Shown here one piece after another: positions 34,807 to 45,323 of a stretch of 64,000 nucleotides of DNA. This stretch comes from Tetracladium setigerum (lineage: Eukaryota > Ascomycota > Leotiomycetes > Helotiales): contig PZJY01000006.1 in assembly GCA_031472005.1 (NCBI GenBank), positions 1,860,001-1,924,000 on the forward strand, read 5' to 3'. How positions within the stretch are numbered: the stretch's first letter is position 1; every line of letters begins with the position of its first letter. A program made the translations under genes and the position numbers. The notes under the pieces were generated by a model. That model made no database searches. It was not told where the DNA came from and worked only from the letters and a program-made list of their open reading frames with translations.

Positions 34807-37800
34807 ATGGCAGGATTTCTTCGGGGCAAGCAAGCTGGAATTCAGAACGATCTCTCCGCGGCCGTTTCTCCTGCTCTTTTTACGCCCGATGACCAAGCTC
34901 GATTCGGCATAAATTCGCAGATTGGGTACTTCCTCAGCCTTCCGCAACCCTGCACTCAGCTAACCTTTCGTTCACACAGTTGTCTGGCATACGACCCCGT
35001 ACAATCCCTCCTCGCTATCGGCACTAATGAAACACAATTTGGGAGCGGACAAATCTATGTTTTCGGTCAAAATCGAGTCCAGGTTGTTTTCCAACTCTCA
35101 CGGCGCGCTTCGGTGAAGCAACTGCTGTTCGTTGCGGACCGCTTGCTTTCTCTGGATTCAAAAAACGAAATATCAGTATGGGACCTGGCAACGAGCAAGA
35201 AGTTAGCGAGTCTTTCTCCGCCGGGAATGGTCACTGTGATGATTGGCGATCCCTCGTTGGACTGGTTATTTGTAGGTCTGCAGAATGGCGAAACCATAGT
35301 GTTCGATCTTGAAGCGGACAGAATAGCACCTCTCCGGCTCCCGAATTTCTGGCGGGAGAAGAATCCCAGGTCGAGACTATTGGCAATAATCTCTCTACAG
35401 CTGCATCCACGAGATATTGGCAAACTTTTAATCGGTTATGCCGAAGGAGCCGTAATATACTCGTTCAAGCAGAACAAGCCCGTCAAGTTTTTTGAGTATG
35501 AAGTACCTGCTGGGGCACCAGGAGGAATGGCAGATCCCGTGTTGACGAAATCGGCACGGAAACCACATTTGACACAAGCATTCTGGCATCCTACTGGTAC
35601 ATTTGTTGCCGCAGCATATGATGATTCCACTTTGGTTTTCTGGGATCCTGTGGATGGTCGCATTGTCATGGCCAGGACTCTGACGGATACAAATGTCAAC
35701 AAGCCAGGCGGAAAGGCAACCACTTTCGGCAATACCCCTGGTACTTTCTCTCTAAAGCAGCCATTTGCTAAGGTAGTGTGGTGCGCAAAGGAGAATCCCG
35801 ATGACACTGGGCTCCTTATTGCTGGTGGCTTGACTTCTACACAACCAGAGAAAGGCATGACATTTCTCGAGCTGGGACCCACTCCTGTATATGCTACTGT
35901 AAGTGAAACCAAGTACAAATTATCTGCTTTATTAGCAAGAGGGAGTGAATGCCACGGGCGTCATCATTTTGTTGCATGAAACAAGTGTGAAAATCATACT
36001 TTGTTGTATGCAACAATATCAGAGAGAGGTCATCTTTCATTTTCACCTTTTTTGAAGATCAATATTCTATCGTGTTTCTCCCTTGGTATTCATCGAGGGA
36101 AGGCAATGACTAGTTAGGCGTTGTCGTTCTGATGTATTGAAATGAGTGGAGGTCGAGAGGATGATGCCACTTCTATGTTGAGTGCATCAAAACAATAATT
36201 ACCCCCCCCCCCCCCCCTTACTCTGTCTTTCAAAAGCAAAATACTGATCAATGCTTTGTTTCTCCAGTCAAGTTGGCAAGTCTTAGCTAGCCACTTCGAT
36301 GCTAAACGACAACATTTCCTGCCGACTCCACCTGGTGCAGAGGTTGTTGATTTTTGCCTCATGCCTCGCAGCTCACCACATTTCGCGGGAGCGCAAGACC
36401 CAATCGCTATTCTGGCACTGTTGAACTCTGGGGAACTTATCACCTTAAGTTTCCCAAGTGGTCATCCAATATCGCCTACCAACCAACTGCATCCATCACT
36501 CTCCTTCGTTCATCCATTCGTGCTTTCAATCGCTGTTTCTACCGTGGATCGTGTTCGATGGCTTGGAATGAAAGAAAATAGACAGCAAGGGCCACAATTG
36601 GTAAAAGGTGGGGCTGGAAATATCAGGCCAAAGCGGAGATACGAAGCAAGAAATGTCATCCAGATGGCACACGGGGATGGAACAGTTCGGATTTTCGATG
36701 CTGGTCATATGGACGAGATAGAAAACCCTAAAATGCTGCAAGTTGACGTTGCAAGAGCTCTCGACCGTTTTGACGAAGTCAACATCACATCTATGAGTAT
36801 GGCTAGCGGCACGGGAGAGTTAGCCGTCGGTACTTCAAGCGGGGAAGTGGTTATTTATCGCTGGGAAATCAACAAGTTGTTCGGCCGAGATCTACCGTCA
36901 ACAGTAAAGGTTATTCCTGGAGGTCTTACTGATATCTCATCTAGAGCTGAACCGTCACTTAAGCAAGGATTACAGCCATTCGTTCTCTATGATATGGCAC
37001 ATGGTCCGGTTAGCGCGCTGAAGGTATCAGAGGTCGGATTCGTAGGAGTTGGGTCAGAGAGCGGGATGTTTTCTATAATTGATCTCAGAGGGCCTGCTGT
37101 CATTTTCACAGGAACATTGAGTGACTTTGTGCGGCCTGATAAGCGAGGAAGCTTTATTAAAAAGGGTGTCTCGCAATCGTCTTCACAAACTGACTGGCCT
37201 GTCATTATTGAGTTTGGAATCATGACCCTGGACAACGACAATTACTCGAGTATTGCATGTTTTGTCGGGACAAACCAAGGCAAGGTTGCAACATTCAAGA
37301 TTCTACCCGAGTCGAATGGTGGTTACTCGGCTCACTTTTCAGGCGTCTCTGTATTTTCTGATAAGGTTATATCAATCACACCTATCGTAGCGGATACAGG
37401 AAGACCAGCAATCGCTACAGGAGCTTCGATGGGCGGCTTGAGATCTGGTCAACAAACGAACGGCACTCTCGTCGTAGGAACGTTTTCCCCGTCCTTTTAT
37501 TGATAACAACTAACTAAATTCTAGTAACGCAAAGTGAAGCACGCATTTTCCGACCGGCAACCTCAAAAGGTGCTCACAAGACTTGGGATGACATCTTTTG
37601 CGATGCAGCTAGTGTCGTTGAGTACGAGGATCGTGGCTATGCTCTTGTTGGTGTATTCGGTGATGGTACAACAAGATGCTATTCGATCCCCGGCTTGAGA
37701 GAAATTGGAGTTTCCAGACTAGATATGGTCGACAGAACCAGAATATCAAGTTCGATCATCACTCCCCAGGGAGACATTTTTGCTTGGACCGGTCCATCCG

Positions 37801-38275
37801 AGGTTGCTATGATTGACGTATGGGGCGCTGGTCAACCTCTTAGACCGTCTCACGACATGCTATTCAATCCTCAAGCTCTCATTCCTCCTCGACCAACAAT
37901 CTCAAATATGCAATGGATTTCTGGCACTCAGCACCTCACCCCCTGGACTTGGATTTGTTGATTGGAGGACCAGATCGACCACCAAGTAAGCGAATGCTCG
38001 CTGCAGCTGCCGAAGAGGATCGCATAGCACGCGCCTCCGGCCAAACTACCGCCAACGCCGGACCAAGTCGTGCACCCGGTACACAGTCAACCGAAGGATG
38101 GGGAGATTACATGGCCAGACAACTCAATGAAAGAACGGAGAAGCTTAACATTATGGGTGACGGAATGGATAAAATGCAGGAAAACAGTCAAGGCTGGGCG
38201 AATGACGTGGACAAGATGGTCAAGAAGCAGAAGAAAAATTTGCTCATGTCGGCTGTGAAAGGTAAATTCTTTTAG
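34807..38275 (+). CDS. SRO7: Sro7/tomosyn/lethal giant larvae-type WD40 exocytosis protein
   Basis: Sro7 proteins bind Sec9-type SNAREs and Rab GTPases at sites of polarised secretion. The product (~998 residues if two bases are restored) has WD40-like repeats: CLAYDPVQSLLAIGTNETQFGSGQIYVFG, EISVWDLATSKKLASL, WLFVGLQNGETIVFDLE, AFWHPTGTFVAAAYDDSTLVFWDP and TISPNGDI-like later blades such as SSSIITPQGDIFAWTG. The C-terminus (DLLIGGPDRPPSKRM, then GWGDYMARQLNERTEKLNIMGDGMD) is the R-SNARE-like tail. Introns: 34926-34979, an unusually long 35899-36267 (369 bp), and about 37474-37524. Frame problems occur at the third acceptor (G37524) and at C5 37939-37943. Confidence 0.88.
36202..36217 (+). repeat. 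C16 homopolymer in SRO7 intron 2
   Basis: Sixteen consecutive C in the long second intron, about 50 bases before its acceptor. Length is likely to vary between reads or strains. Confidence 0.9.
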
Positions 38276-38525
38276 AAAGGTCGTGTTCGTGCGAAAGTGC
38301 GCGAGCAAGTGAGCACCTAAGCAGCGGCGTTGACGTTATGGAATCGGAATTTCACAAGAACGAAAATTTGTCCAGTAATAAAGCATATTTTTCAAACGCT
38401 TGTATTCTTCTAGGCTGTCAAATGTAACAGTCCCAAAAACCTATCACCAGCTTAAGGAACAGGATTGCGGCTTTCAACATTCCACCTTCTCCTTTTCTTC
38501 CTCTTTCTTATCGTACACGAGTTTC

Positions 38526-39245
38526 TCACTTAAGAGTAGTAGCCAACTTCTTCACCTCAGCCAATAAATCCGCATCCTCACTGGCGGCATTCTTGGTAAC
38601 CTTGCCCAACAAGTGCTCCACGGTCTGTCCTGGATCTGTAATGGCAACTCCCTGCGCAGTCTTAATTCGCGCAACCTGGAAGGCCAAGAAGAATTTGGGA
38701 ACTTTGATGGCCAAGTTACCACCAACGGAACGGATGCCTGCCTCAGTAGCAAGATAGGTATTGAGTGAATCCTCGAAGACAGAGAGGTCGTTGGAGGCGA
38801 GAGGAGAGGCGGTGCTGAATTCAGAGAGGGCGAAGTCGAGGGGGGTGAGCTTGGAGGTGGCGTAGGAGATGGAGGAGAAGGAGATGCCGTTTGATGTTAC
38901 ATCTTGATGAGGAGAAGAGAAGTCAGTCAATATGGAAGTGAAAGAGAGTTGTGCGAGGGGTTTTAATTACCAGGAACGCCGGACACGGTCTTGATGGATG
39001 AAGAGCAAGTGACGAAATCCTTGAGTTGGGCGGCGATCTCGGCGACTTCTGCTGGAAGGGCTGTATCACCAACGAGGAAACAGGGAATTTCTTGACGGCT
39101 GGCAAGGCGGATTGGACCTGGAGTTTCGATGTTAGTATATTGAAATCTTGAGTGCTTGAGAGAGAGAGAGAGAGAGATGGGAGCGCATACCAGCGAGAGC
39201 GGTAGAAGCAAGCGCCAAAACGGCAATGAGAGTGTTGGTATACAT
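38526..39245 (-). CDS. small secreted protein (DUF7143-like)
   Basis: The 192-residue product begins with a typical signal peptide (MYTNTLIAVLALASTALAG). The mature part starts PIRLASRQEIPCFLVGDTALPAEVAE and has cysteines in PCFLVG and FVTCSSS that could form one disulfide. The remainder (LDFALSEFSTASPLASNDL, LAFQVARIKTAQGVAITD) is hydrophobic-alternating and probably globular. Introns are 39118-39190, which contains an AG/CT dinucleotide repeat, and 38903-38970. Similar short secreted proteins of unknown role occur in many Pezizomycotina; the DUF number is from memory. No enzyme motif is visible. Confidence 0.7.
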
Positions 39246-40634
39246 GATTTGAAGCTTTGTTATTTTGTTGAAGATTTGGCTATACAACACAAAGAACTGA
39301 GAGAGGTCGAGAGAGAGAGAAAAGCCAGTGAAGTAAATAAAACTATAGAATGATAAAAGCAAGACCAGTTGCAGCAGCAATGAAGCTAAAGAATGTAAAG
39401 ATAGAAACGAAAAAAAAGAATGACGGGAGAATGCGGCTCAAAAATAAACGATTGATAATGATGATTGATCGTCTGAAGAGAGTTTGAGGGCGGGAACCAT
39501 AGTACCTTTAAGTATGCCTTCTCTCGCTCTCATGCACAACACACACAGCAAGCGAGTCAACCCTTTCCCTTGTCCACGTTATTCCATCGTGAATGTTCAG
39601 CCCCCTCTCCCTTCTTCCCGTTCTCACCCCCTTCCCCATATAATTGCCATCTCATCCGTCACGACCAATGAAAGGCGTCGACAAGAAGTGTAAAGAGTGC
39701 TGATATCGGATGACGGTTAGCGAGTTGAGATGGTGGTGACACAGGAGGTGTATCAGCGTGGGGCTCAAGCGTTTGGAGCTGTTTGGCCATGGGGAGCCGA
39801 CACGTTTCGGGAACTTTTCTTTAATCTATTGAGGACCTGGAGTTCGTAATGCAAGTTTCTCGTCCGTTTCTGGAGGTCGAAATAGAAGGTAGAAAAGGTC
39901 AGATGAGCTTGGCTATCATGGTATACTCCGTATGCGATCGAAATAGGTTGAGGCTCGAGGAGAGTTGCGGATAGCCGGCCTTGGCTCGCTTAGGTGGTCA
40001 AGGTCGAGATTGCAAAACAGATGATCAATCATCTCCGGCTAGGAGGTAATCGCAATGCCTATCAATACTATATTTTAACTATAAACAAAAGGAACTCTAT
40101 CTTTATAATTGTTATTTTATGGATCCGTCAGCATCTTCAAAGTCGAGAATGATGCCATCATCCTTTTTTCTCTTCTTTTTAGAAATGTGCCAAGACGATC
40201 CGTTCCACACTATAAGCAAACGACTATTGTGATACTGTATCTAACTTGTACTCTTGAATATATCCAGCAAACTCCTATGCTATAATACTTAAAAAGAGGC
40301 TTGTTCAATCCCATCTCCTCTCTCTGATAGTTGGCAATCAAATTCCCTTGTCTTGTCTCCCGCCAAAATACGTTACCCAATCAATGTAGCCTCATTGACC
40401 ATTATCTCCCCTCCGCAAAAGCTTGATGCACCAGTCTACCTCAGCTACTCGAGTCCAATCTCAATTAAATTGAAAAGACCAGGTATTATCTGTGGCTATC
40501 TCTTCCCCACTGACCAAAAATATTACAATCAAAACACTCTCTCTCCTGCACAACCAACGCCAAGCTTCTCCAAAACTCCAGAATGACAACCTCCAAAAAA
40601 AAACATAACAAAAATTGTAAAAGATAAATCGAGT
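39246..40634. other. 1.4 kb gene-poor region
   Basis: Contains AG-rich leader sequence near 39300-39330, one TACTCCGTA (39924-39932, reverse of TACGGAGTA), AT-rich DNA and, at 40594-40602, an A9 tract that on the minus strand is a T-run downstream of the 5S gene. No coding frame supported. Confidence 0.5.
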
Positions 40635-40753
40635 ACATACAACAGTAGGGATTCGCTGGTGGTCACCCACCCAACTACTAATCTACCGATCTAAAGCTTG
40701 TGTATGGCAGAGCGGACGGGATGCCCATTTCTCTTTAGTCTATGGTCGTATGT
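40635..40753 (-). rRNA. 5S ribosomal RNA (variant copy)
   Basis: The reverse strand is 119 nt and matches fungal 5S rRNA at both ends: ACATACGACCATAG at the 5' end, CATCCCGTCCGCTCTGCCATAC, and AGTAGTTGGGTGGGTGACCA plus CCAGCGAATCCCTACTGTTG near the 3' end. Terminal helix ACATAC/GTATGT is intact. Helix II differs from the usual fungal sequence but its two arms (ACTAAAG and CTTTAGAT) still pair. The internal control elements for TFIIIA/TFIIIC are present and T-rich sequence follows within 40 bases. Single, dispersed 5S genes are usual in filamentous ascomycetes. Confidence 0.9.
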
Positions 40754-41340
40754 GACAGTTTGCTCATGTACTTGGATCTATATACGAAAGTATATGAAAG
40801 TCCGTATGGAGTAAGCTTTTGCGGTGTCAGTAAATTAATTTTATGAGCTAGGGCTAGGTATTATTAGCGACGTATATGAGGTGATGGGTTTTGATATGTG
40901 GTGTGTATTTGTTTTCTTTGTGATGTGATACGGCGGATGGAAATGGCACTTGATGTGCTACGGGGTATATCTCGCAGGACACAATGCAGCTACAATGGAG
41001 TTATGAAAATATAGATAAGACATTGGTAAGTGCACTATTTACTGTCCAATAAGCTGGTCTAAGAGCTTGAACTCGGAGAGCACCTGCTTGATAAGACTTT
41101 AGATAAATGCATCAAAGCCCCAAAGGCTAGTCCAACTATGCATGCTCTGTAATTCTCTTGTATATTCCAAGAACACTTTGTAAGCCTATCCATGCCTTAA
41201 CCATACATCCCAAACTCATAACAAAGGAACACGCAGAACAACACCCAGTATTTCTGGCCTAAAAATGACCTATCAAAACATCTCAACTCCATTGCTACCC
41301 TCCCTAGTAAATCTAAGAATTCTGAAGCGACAAAAAGAAA
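40754..41340. other. intergenic, 5S 5' flank and BSD2 3' flank
   Basis: No gene recognised; AT-rich. Includes the upstream region of the 5S copy. Confidence 0.5.
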
Positions 41341-42504
41341 TCAGACGACTGTTTCATCCCTCTCCCCGTCCGCGATAATGGGTGTATTCAAACCCCTCTC
41401 TGGACTCGCCAAAACCAATTGTTCCATCCTCCTCGCCCGCACAAAGTCGCTCACACTCCTTATTAAGATAAACCAGCCTACAATCATCAACGCATATGCA
41501 AACCAATCACTTGTTGGTATATCCGTGCTGCCGCCATTCCCTGCTGCTGTTGCTGCTGCTACGACGGTGTTGGGGTCGAAGTTGTGCGAGTTTGCGTCGG
41601 GCGGTTGGGCATAGTTTGGATCGGCAGGGTCTCCAGTGGGGGAAGGATGTCGCCTGAGCCTTTCATGTAGAAGCCGTATTGAATTAAAGTAACACCCAAG
41701 CCGGCGCGAGAACCGTTCTTGGCTGCGTGTGTGGTGTGAAGGAGGTAGGTGAGGAGGAAACCGACAATTTGGAAGGACATGGATATCATGGCGTTCCAGA
41801 CAAAGGAAAAGAAGGAGCCGACGGGTAGACCTTCGATGTAGACTTCGTCGCTACCGCCGAGGCCGGGGCCGAGGATTGTGGTCTCCCAGTATGGAGGTGC
41901 GGCGTCTGCGGCTGCTTGTTCGTAGGTCTGGTGCAGAAGTTAGTAGGCATTCTATGTTAGAGCAGAGGTTCAACTTGCCGGCGGGTGTTCTTCTGCCTTC
42001 TCTCCTGGTTCTGGCTTTGCGCTGAGATTTGCGAATACTCCATCACTTCCCGAACCACCTCCATACACTCGTCCTGTCGTAGGCTGGGGGGCAAACACTG
42101 GTATGTAGGTTGACCTCGTCTCCAGCACCGGTCGACTATCCGTTGAACCCGTCTGGGGTGTGTATTGTTGCGAGCTCAATGAAGCCGAAGGATTTCCCCG
42201 CATCAGGCGCTGCCGGTCATCCCCATCATTGTCCTCATCGCTATCGGATCCATCGGCGTCAAAGGTATCCGCTAGATTCTGGTCCACGGTCGAATCGGCG
42301 GTATGTCTCGAGGTTGGCGAAGAGGTGCGTGAGCGGAAGGAAGGAGGAGGAGAGGTAGGTGTCAAAGGGCTGTCATCATCGTTTGCGGAGACCTGTATGT
42401 AGAATCTGCTGTTAGCATGTCGTTCTATTGATTGATTTCGAAGCATTGCGCGGCGGCGGCTTGGCTAGGATACGTACCCTTTCATACCGCTGGGAACTCA
42501 TCAT
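41341..42504 (-). CDS. BSD2: Bsd2/NDFIP-type adaptor of Rsp5/Nedd4 ubiquitin ligases (one-base frame break)
   Basis: Bsd2 proteins recruit the Rsp5 ligase to metal transporters and other membrane cargo in Golgi and endosomes. The predicted 342 residues have a disordered N-terminus, the adaptor motif HPPTYEQAAADAAPPYW (two PPxY), and DUF2370 membrane helices (SFFSFVWNAMISMSFQ, THAAKNGSRAGLGVTLIQYG, DWFAYALMIVGWFILIRSVSDFV). Introns are 42393-42477 and 41928-41978; the second is a GC-AG intron (gcaagt donor, TACTAAC branch point). The frame slips at G5 41638-41642; one more base gives PTGDPADPNYAQPPDANSH and the last helices. Start ATG at 42504 (MMSSQRYER). Confidence 0.88.
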
Positions 42505-42857
42505 GAGCTGTGTGTGTGAGAGAGAGAGAGAAAGAAGGAAAGAAACGAAGAGGGCGAAGAGGGCGAAGAGAAAGTAGACAGTAGGTGCGTAGGTAGAAGC
42601 AGAAGAGAAAGAGAGAGAGAGTGTGTGGTGATGGTGGTGTTGTTATGAGGTTCGCCCCCCTTTGGTCGAAGGTTCCAATCCCAAGCCAATGTCATGCGCG
42701 GGACAAGGCGGCGCAAGCTGACGCTTTTCACTAGGGCCACCCTTAAACCGCCTAGAAGATTTCATGCACGTCAATAATGATAAATTATATTTATCACTCA
42801 AGTATCATGGGAATGGAATCATCTCCATTCTTAAATACCACTGCAGGTTAAATCATA
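42505..42857. promoter_or_regulatory. divergent promoter, BSD2 / CBP6-like
   Basis: A 353-bp spacer between two divergent starts. It contains GA-rich microsatellite-like sequence (42516-42530, 42606-42620) in the BSD2 leader. No specific factor site is assigned. Confidence 0.55.
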
Positions 42858-43377
42858 ATGTCCAAATCAGTCAGTACCTCACCACTCACTTCGACATGCA
42901 ATACAAAGTGATTGATTGAGTGCACCAGAACTAACACAAACGTAGGTTGCATACAGACACTATATGCGCGCCTTCTCGCGCTGGCCAGCAGACACTCTCC
43001 GCCCCGAATCCCAATTCCAAGATGCCATGCGCCGACGGATCGACCGTAAATTCCTACCAGATGCTGCGTCACCGAATCCCCTTCCGGTAAATGAGAAGGC
43101 CGAGATGGAGGAGGTGAATGCGCTGTACTCGTTGCTAGAGAATCGTTATGAAAGGAAGGTGAGGAATGAGAAGAATGCCTGAAGGAGGACAAGGATCCTG
43201 AAGGATATTTACTGACGGACTTGCTGGTGACAGTACAAACTGACTGGTTCCCTGACGAAACCTGCGAGCAACCCGACTCATTACACTGATTTGATGAACG
43301 AGATCGAGAAGGCGCCTACGAGGAGTTGGCTGGAGGCTACGATCAATAGGTGGAAGGGCTTCATTCGATTCCAATAG
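42858..43377 (+). CDS. CBP6: Cbp6/UQCC2-like cytochrome bc1 assembly factor, mitochondrial
   Basis: Cbp6-type proteins bind newly made cytochrome b and promote its translation and assembly into complex III. The 122-residue product begins MSKSVAYRHYMRAFSRWPAD, the usual family start with HYxRxxxxWPxDxLRP, then FQDAMRRRIDRKF and NALYSLLENRYERKYKLTGSLTKPASNPTHY. Introns are 42870-42945 and 43159-43233. The first exon is only 12 nt (MSKS) and is inferred from the family N-terminus, the gtcagt donor and an ACTAAC branch point before the acceptor; the alternative start at 42964 would lose ten conserved residues. Confidence 0.82.
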
Positions 43378-43607
43378 GCCTCAGCAAGGGGAATGGTGTA
43401 TAATGTGTATAACATGACGGCAAGAAAGATATCAGGAGTTCAGGAAAATGGGAAGAAATGTAAAACCAGGGACGAATTCTATTCGAGTGTATATTTTGCC
43501 TTCTTTTGATAACTCCCAAAACGCCATACATAGGCCAAGTCCTTCTCTCTCTATCACACAACCATAACTTTACACAGCTATGCTGGTGCTCTCCCTCCAC
43601 CTTGAGC

Positions 43608-44803
43608 TTAAATGTACTTCTTTTCTGGGTCTAATTTGTCCATCAAATCAATACTCTTCTCATACATCGTAAACACAATCCCACCACTCAACATCAACCT
43701 CACCAACCTCGGCATCGCACCACTCCAAAACGTCAACAAGCCCTCGTTCTTAGCAATCAGCGATGCACAGTGAAAGCTGTTCTTATACAAAGTCCTGGCC
43801 TCAATACTCTGCATGCGCGTCTTGACCGTGTCCAGCGGCTGCGTCACGTAAACCGTGATGAACCCCGCTACACCTCCAATACCGAATGTACTCAACGCGC
43901 CGAGCTTCTCGCCTGGCGCAGTATAAGATTGTGCGAGTTGGCGGAGGAAAGTGTAGGATCCGAAACGGGTCGCGGAGTTGGCTGCTTGTCGCGCGGTGGT
44001 AGGGACGAAGCCTTGGAAGAATCCTCGAATGCCACGCTCGCGAGCGATGATGGGGACGGCGTGGAGGAAACCACGCATGCGGGGATTGGCGCTCTTTCGG
44101 TCATCGATTCTTTAGTTGCGAGGTTAGTGGAGGTGGTGCTGCAAGTAATGTATGCGAACTTACAGCGTAGTCTTGATACTCTCAAATGGAGTGACTGCTA
44201 GCAGCGATTCTGTAACTCCAGCACCAAATCCTGCAATTACAGTTCTAGGACCTGAGATTTTCCCATCCGCATCTTGCAGCATGGATTTGTATTGATCGAA
44301 CGCCACGAATCCTTGGAGCAATTAGTCTAAAGACCTTTGGGGGATCTGGAATTTGTGTAACTCACGAATGCCAGCCTTCAACGAATTCCCAATTATCAGC
44401 GTGGTGCACCCCGCATACCAGGCCGCTCCAAACGGTGGCCATGGCAGCTTTCCTGCATCTGGTAGTCTGCGATTCAATTGTGTTCTCGTCTTTGCAACTA
44501 TGCCCGAATATCATCAGTATGTCCTTTAGTCTCGCCCAATACACTGCCTCCCCACTCTTCGGCCAGTATAGAGATCTTCTGCACTTCTGATGAGTCGACA
44601 GTATAGAGCCTACATACATTCGGCAGGATAGGTAATGGCTTCAATCAATTCCCAAGTTAGCAAAGTCCAACGAGAGCTCCAACACAGTGGGGGAATATAC
44701 CAATTTCCACAGCACCAGCAGTCGACCCCGCGATAATTGAGCGCAAGGCACTAGGCCTCTCCTTCTTCTTCTCCGGCACTACAGCTTGCTGTGAAGTCGC
44801 CAT
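43608..44803 (-). CDS. CTP1: mitochondrial citrate/tricarboxylate carrier
   Basis: Ctp1 exchanges citrate for malate or other acids across the inner mitochondrial membrane. The 301-residue product shows three carrier repeats with signatures YPAEFAKTRTQ, TPFESIKTTLID and TQPLDTVKTRMQ (PxE/DxxK type), and family stretches GTIRG-like GIRGFFQGFVPTTARQAAN and RFGSYTFLRQLAQ. Four introns: 44639-44700, 44498-44617, 44312-44365, 44110-44163. Exon 2 is only 21 nt (44618-44638) and encodes ITYPAE. Frame intact. Convergent with the CBP6-like gene. Confidence 0.95.
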
Positions 44804-45323
44804 GGTAGGAATTGGTGCGAGGGGATGTTGGTAGAGGTTGGAAAGGTAAATAAAAATCCGACAGTCGGATTTCTGATAATGCACGCGACATCGGCTGTGA
44901 CGAAACCTTCCCGCTGCTTTAAGCGATCATGATTCTCTCTCGGTTGACCATGATGTGAAACCTGGTGGACTATTTATTGAAGCAGGATTGCATAGGTGTG
45001 TAGATACTTAAATCTTCTTTACTTGAAAGGAGAGAAACTGAGTGTTCTCTGAATGAAATGCTTCTGAGCTAGACATTACTTGCGATAGAACGGATGGGGG
45101 CAAGTCAACTATTTATACCTAGTTTACTGAGTGATCTTGCGTTGTTGAACTATCTAAAAAGATAGACCTGAACTCCATGCCATGCAAGGAATCAACCCGG
45201 ATAATATACAGAGCCATAGTAATAATTAAAAACTGTATTCTGTTCCATGCCTTTTTGGCCCCCGACTCCAAATTTCCCGCGAAAAAAACCCAAAATCTTA
45301 CAGACGGATACCGATGAATATGT
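44804..45323. other. intergenic, CTP1 5' region and HPC2 3' flank
   Basis: Holds the CTP1 promoter. A 188-codon minus frame at 45119-45685 overlaps HPC2 in another frame and is a shadow. No other gene seen. Confidence 0.5.
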
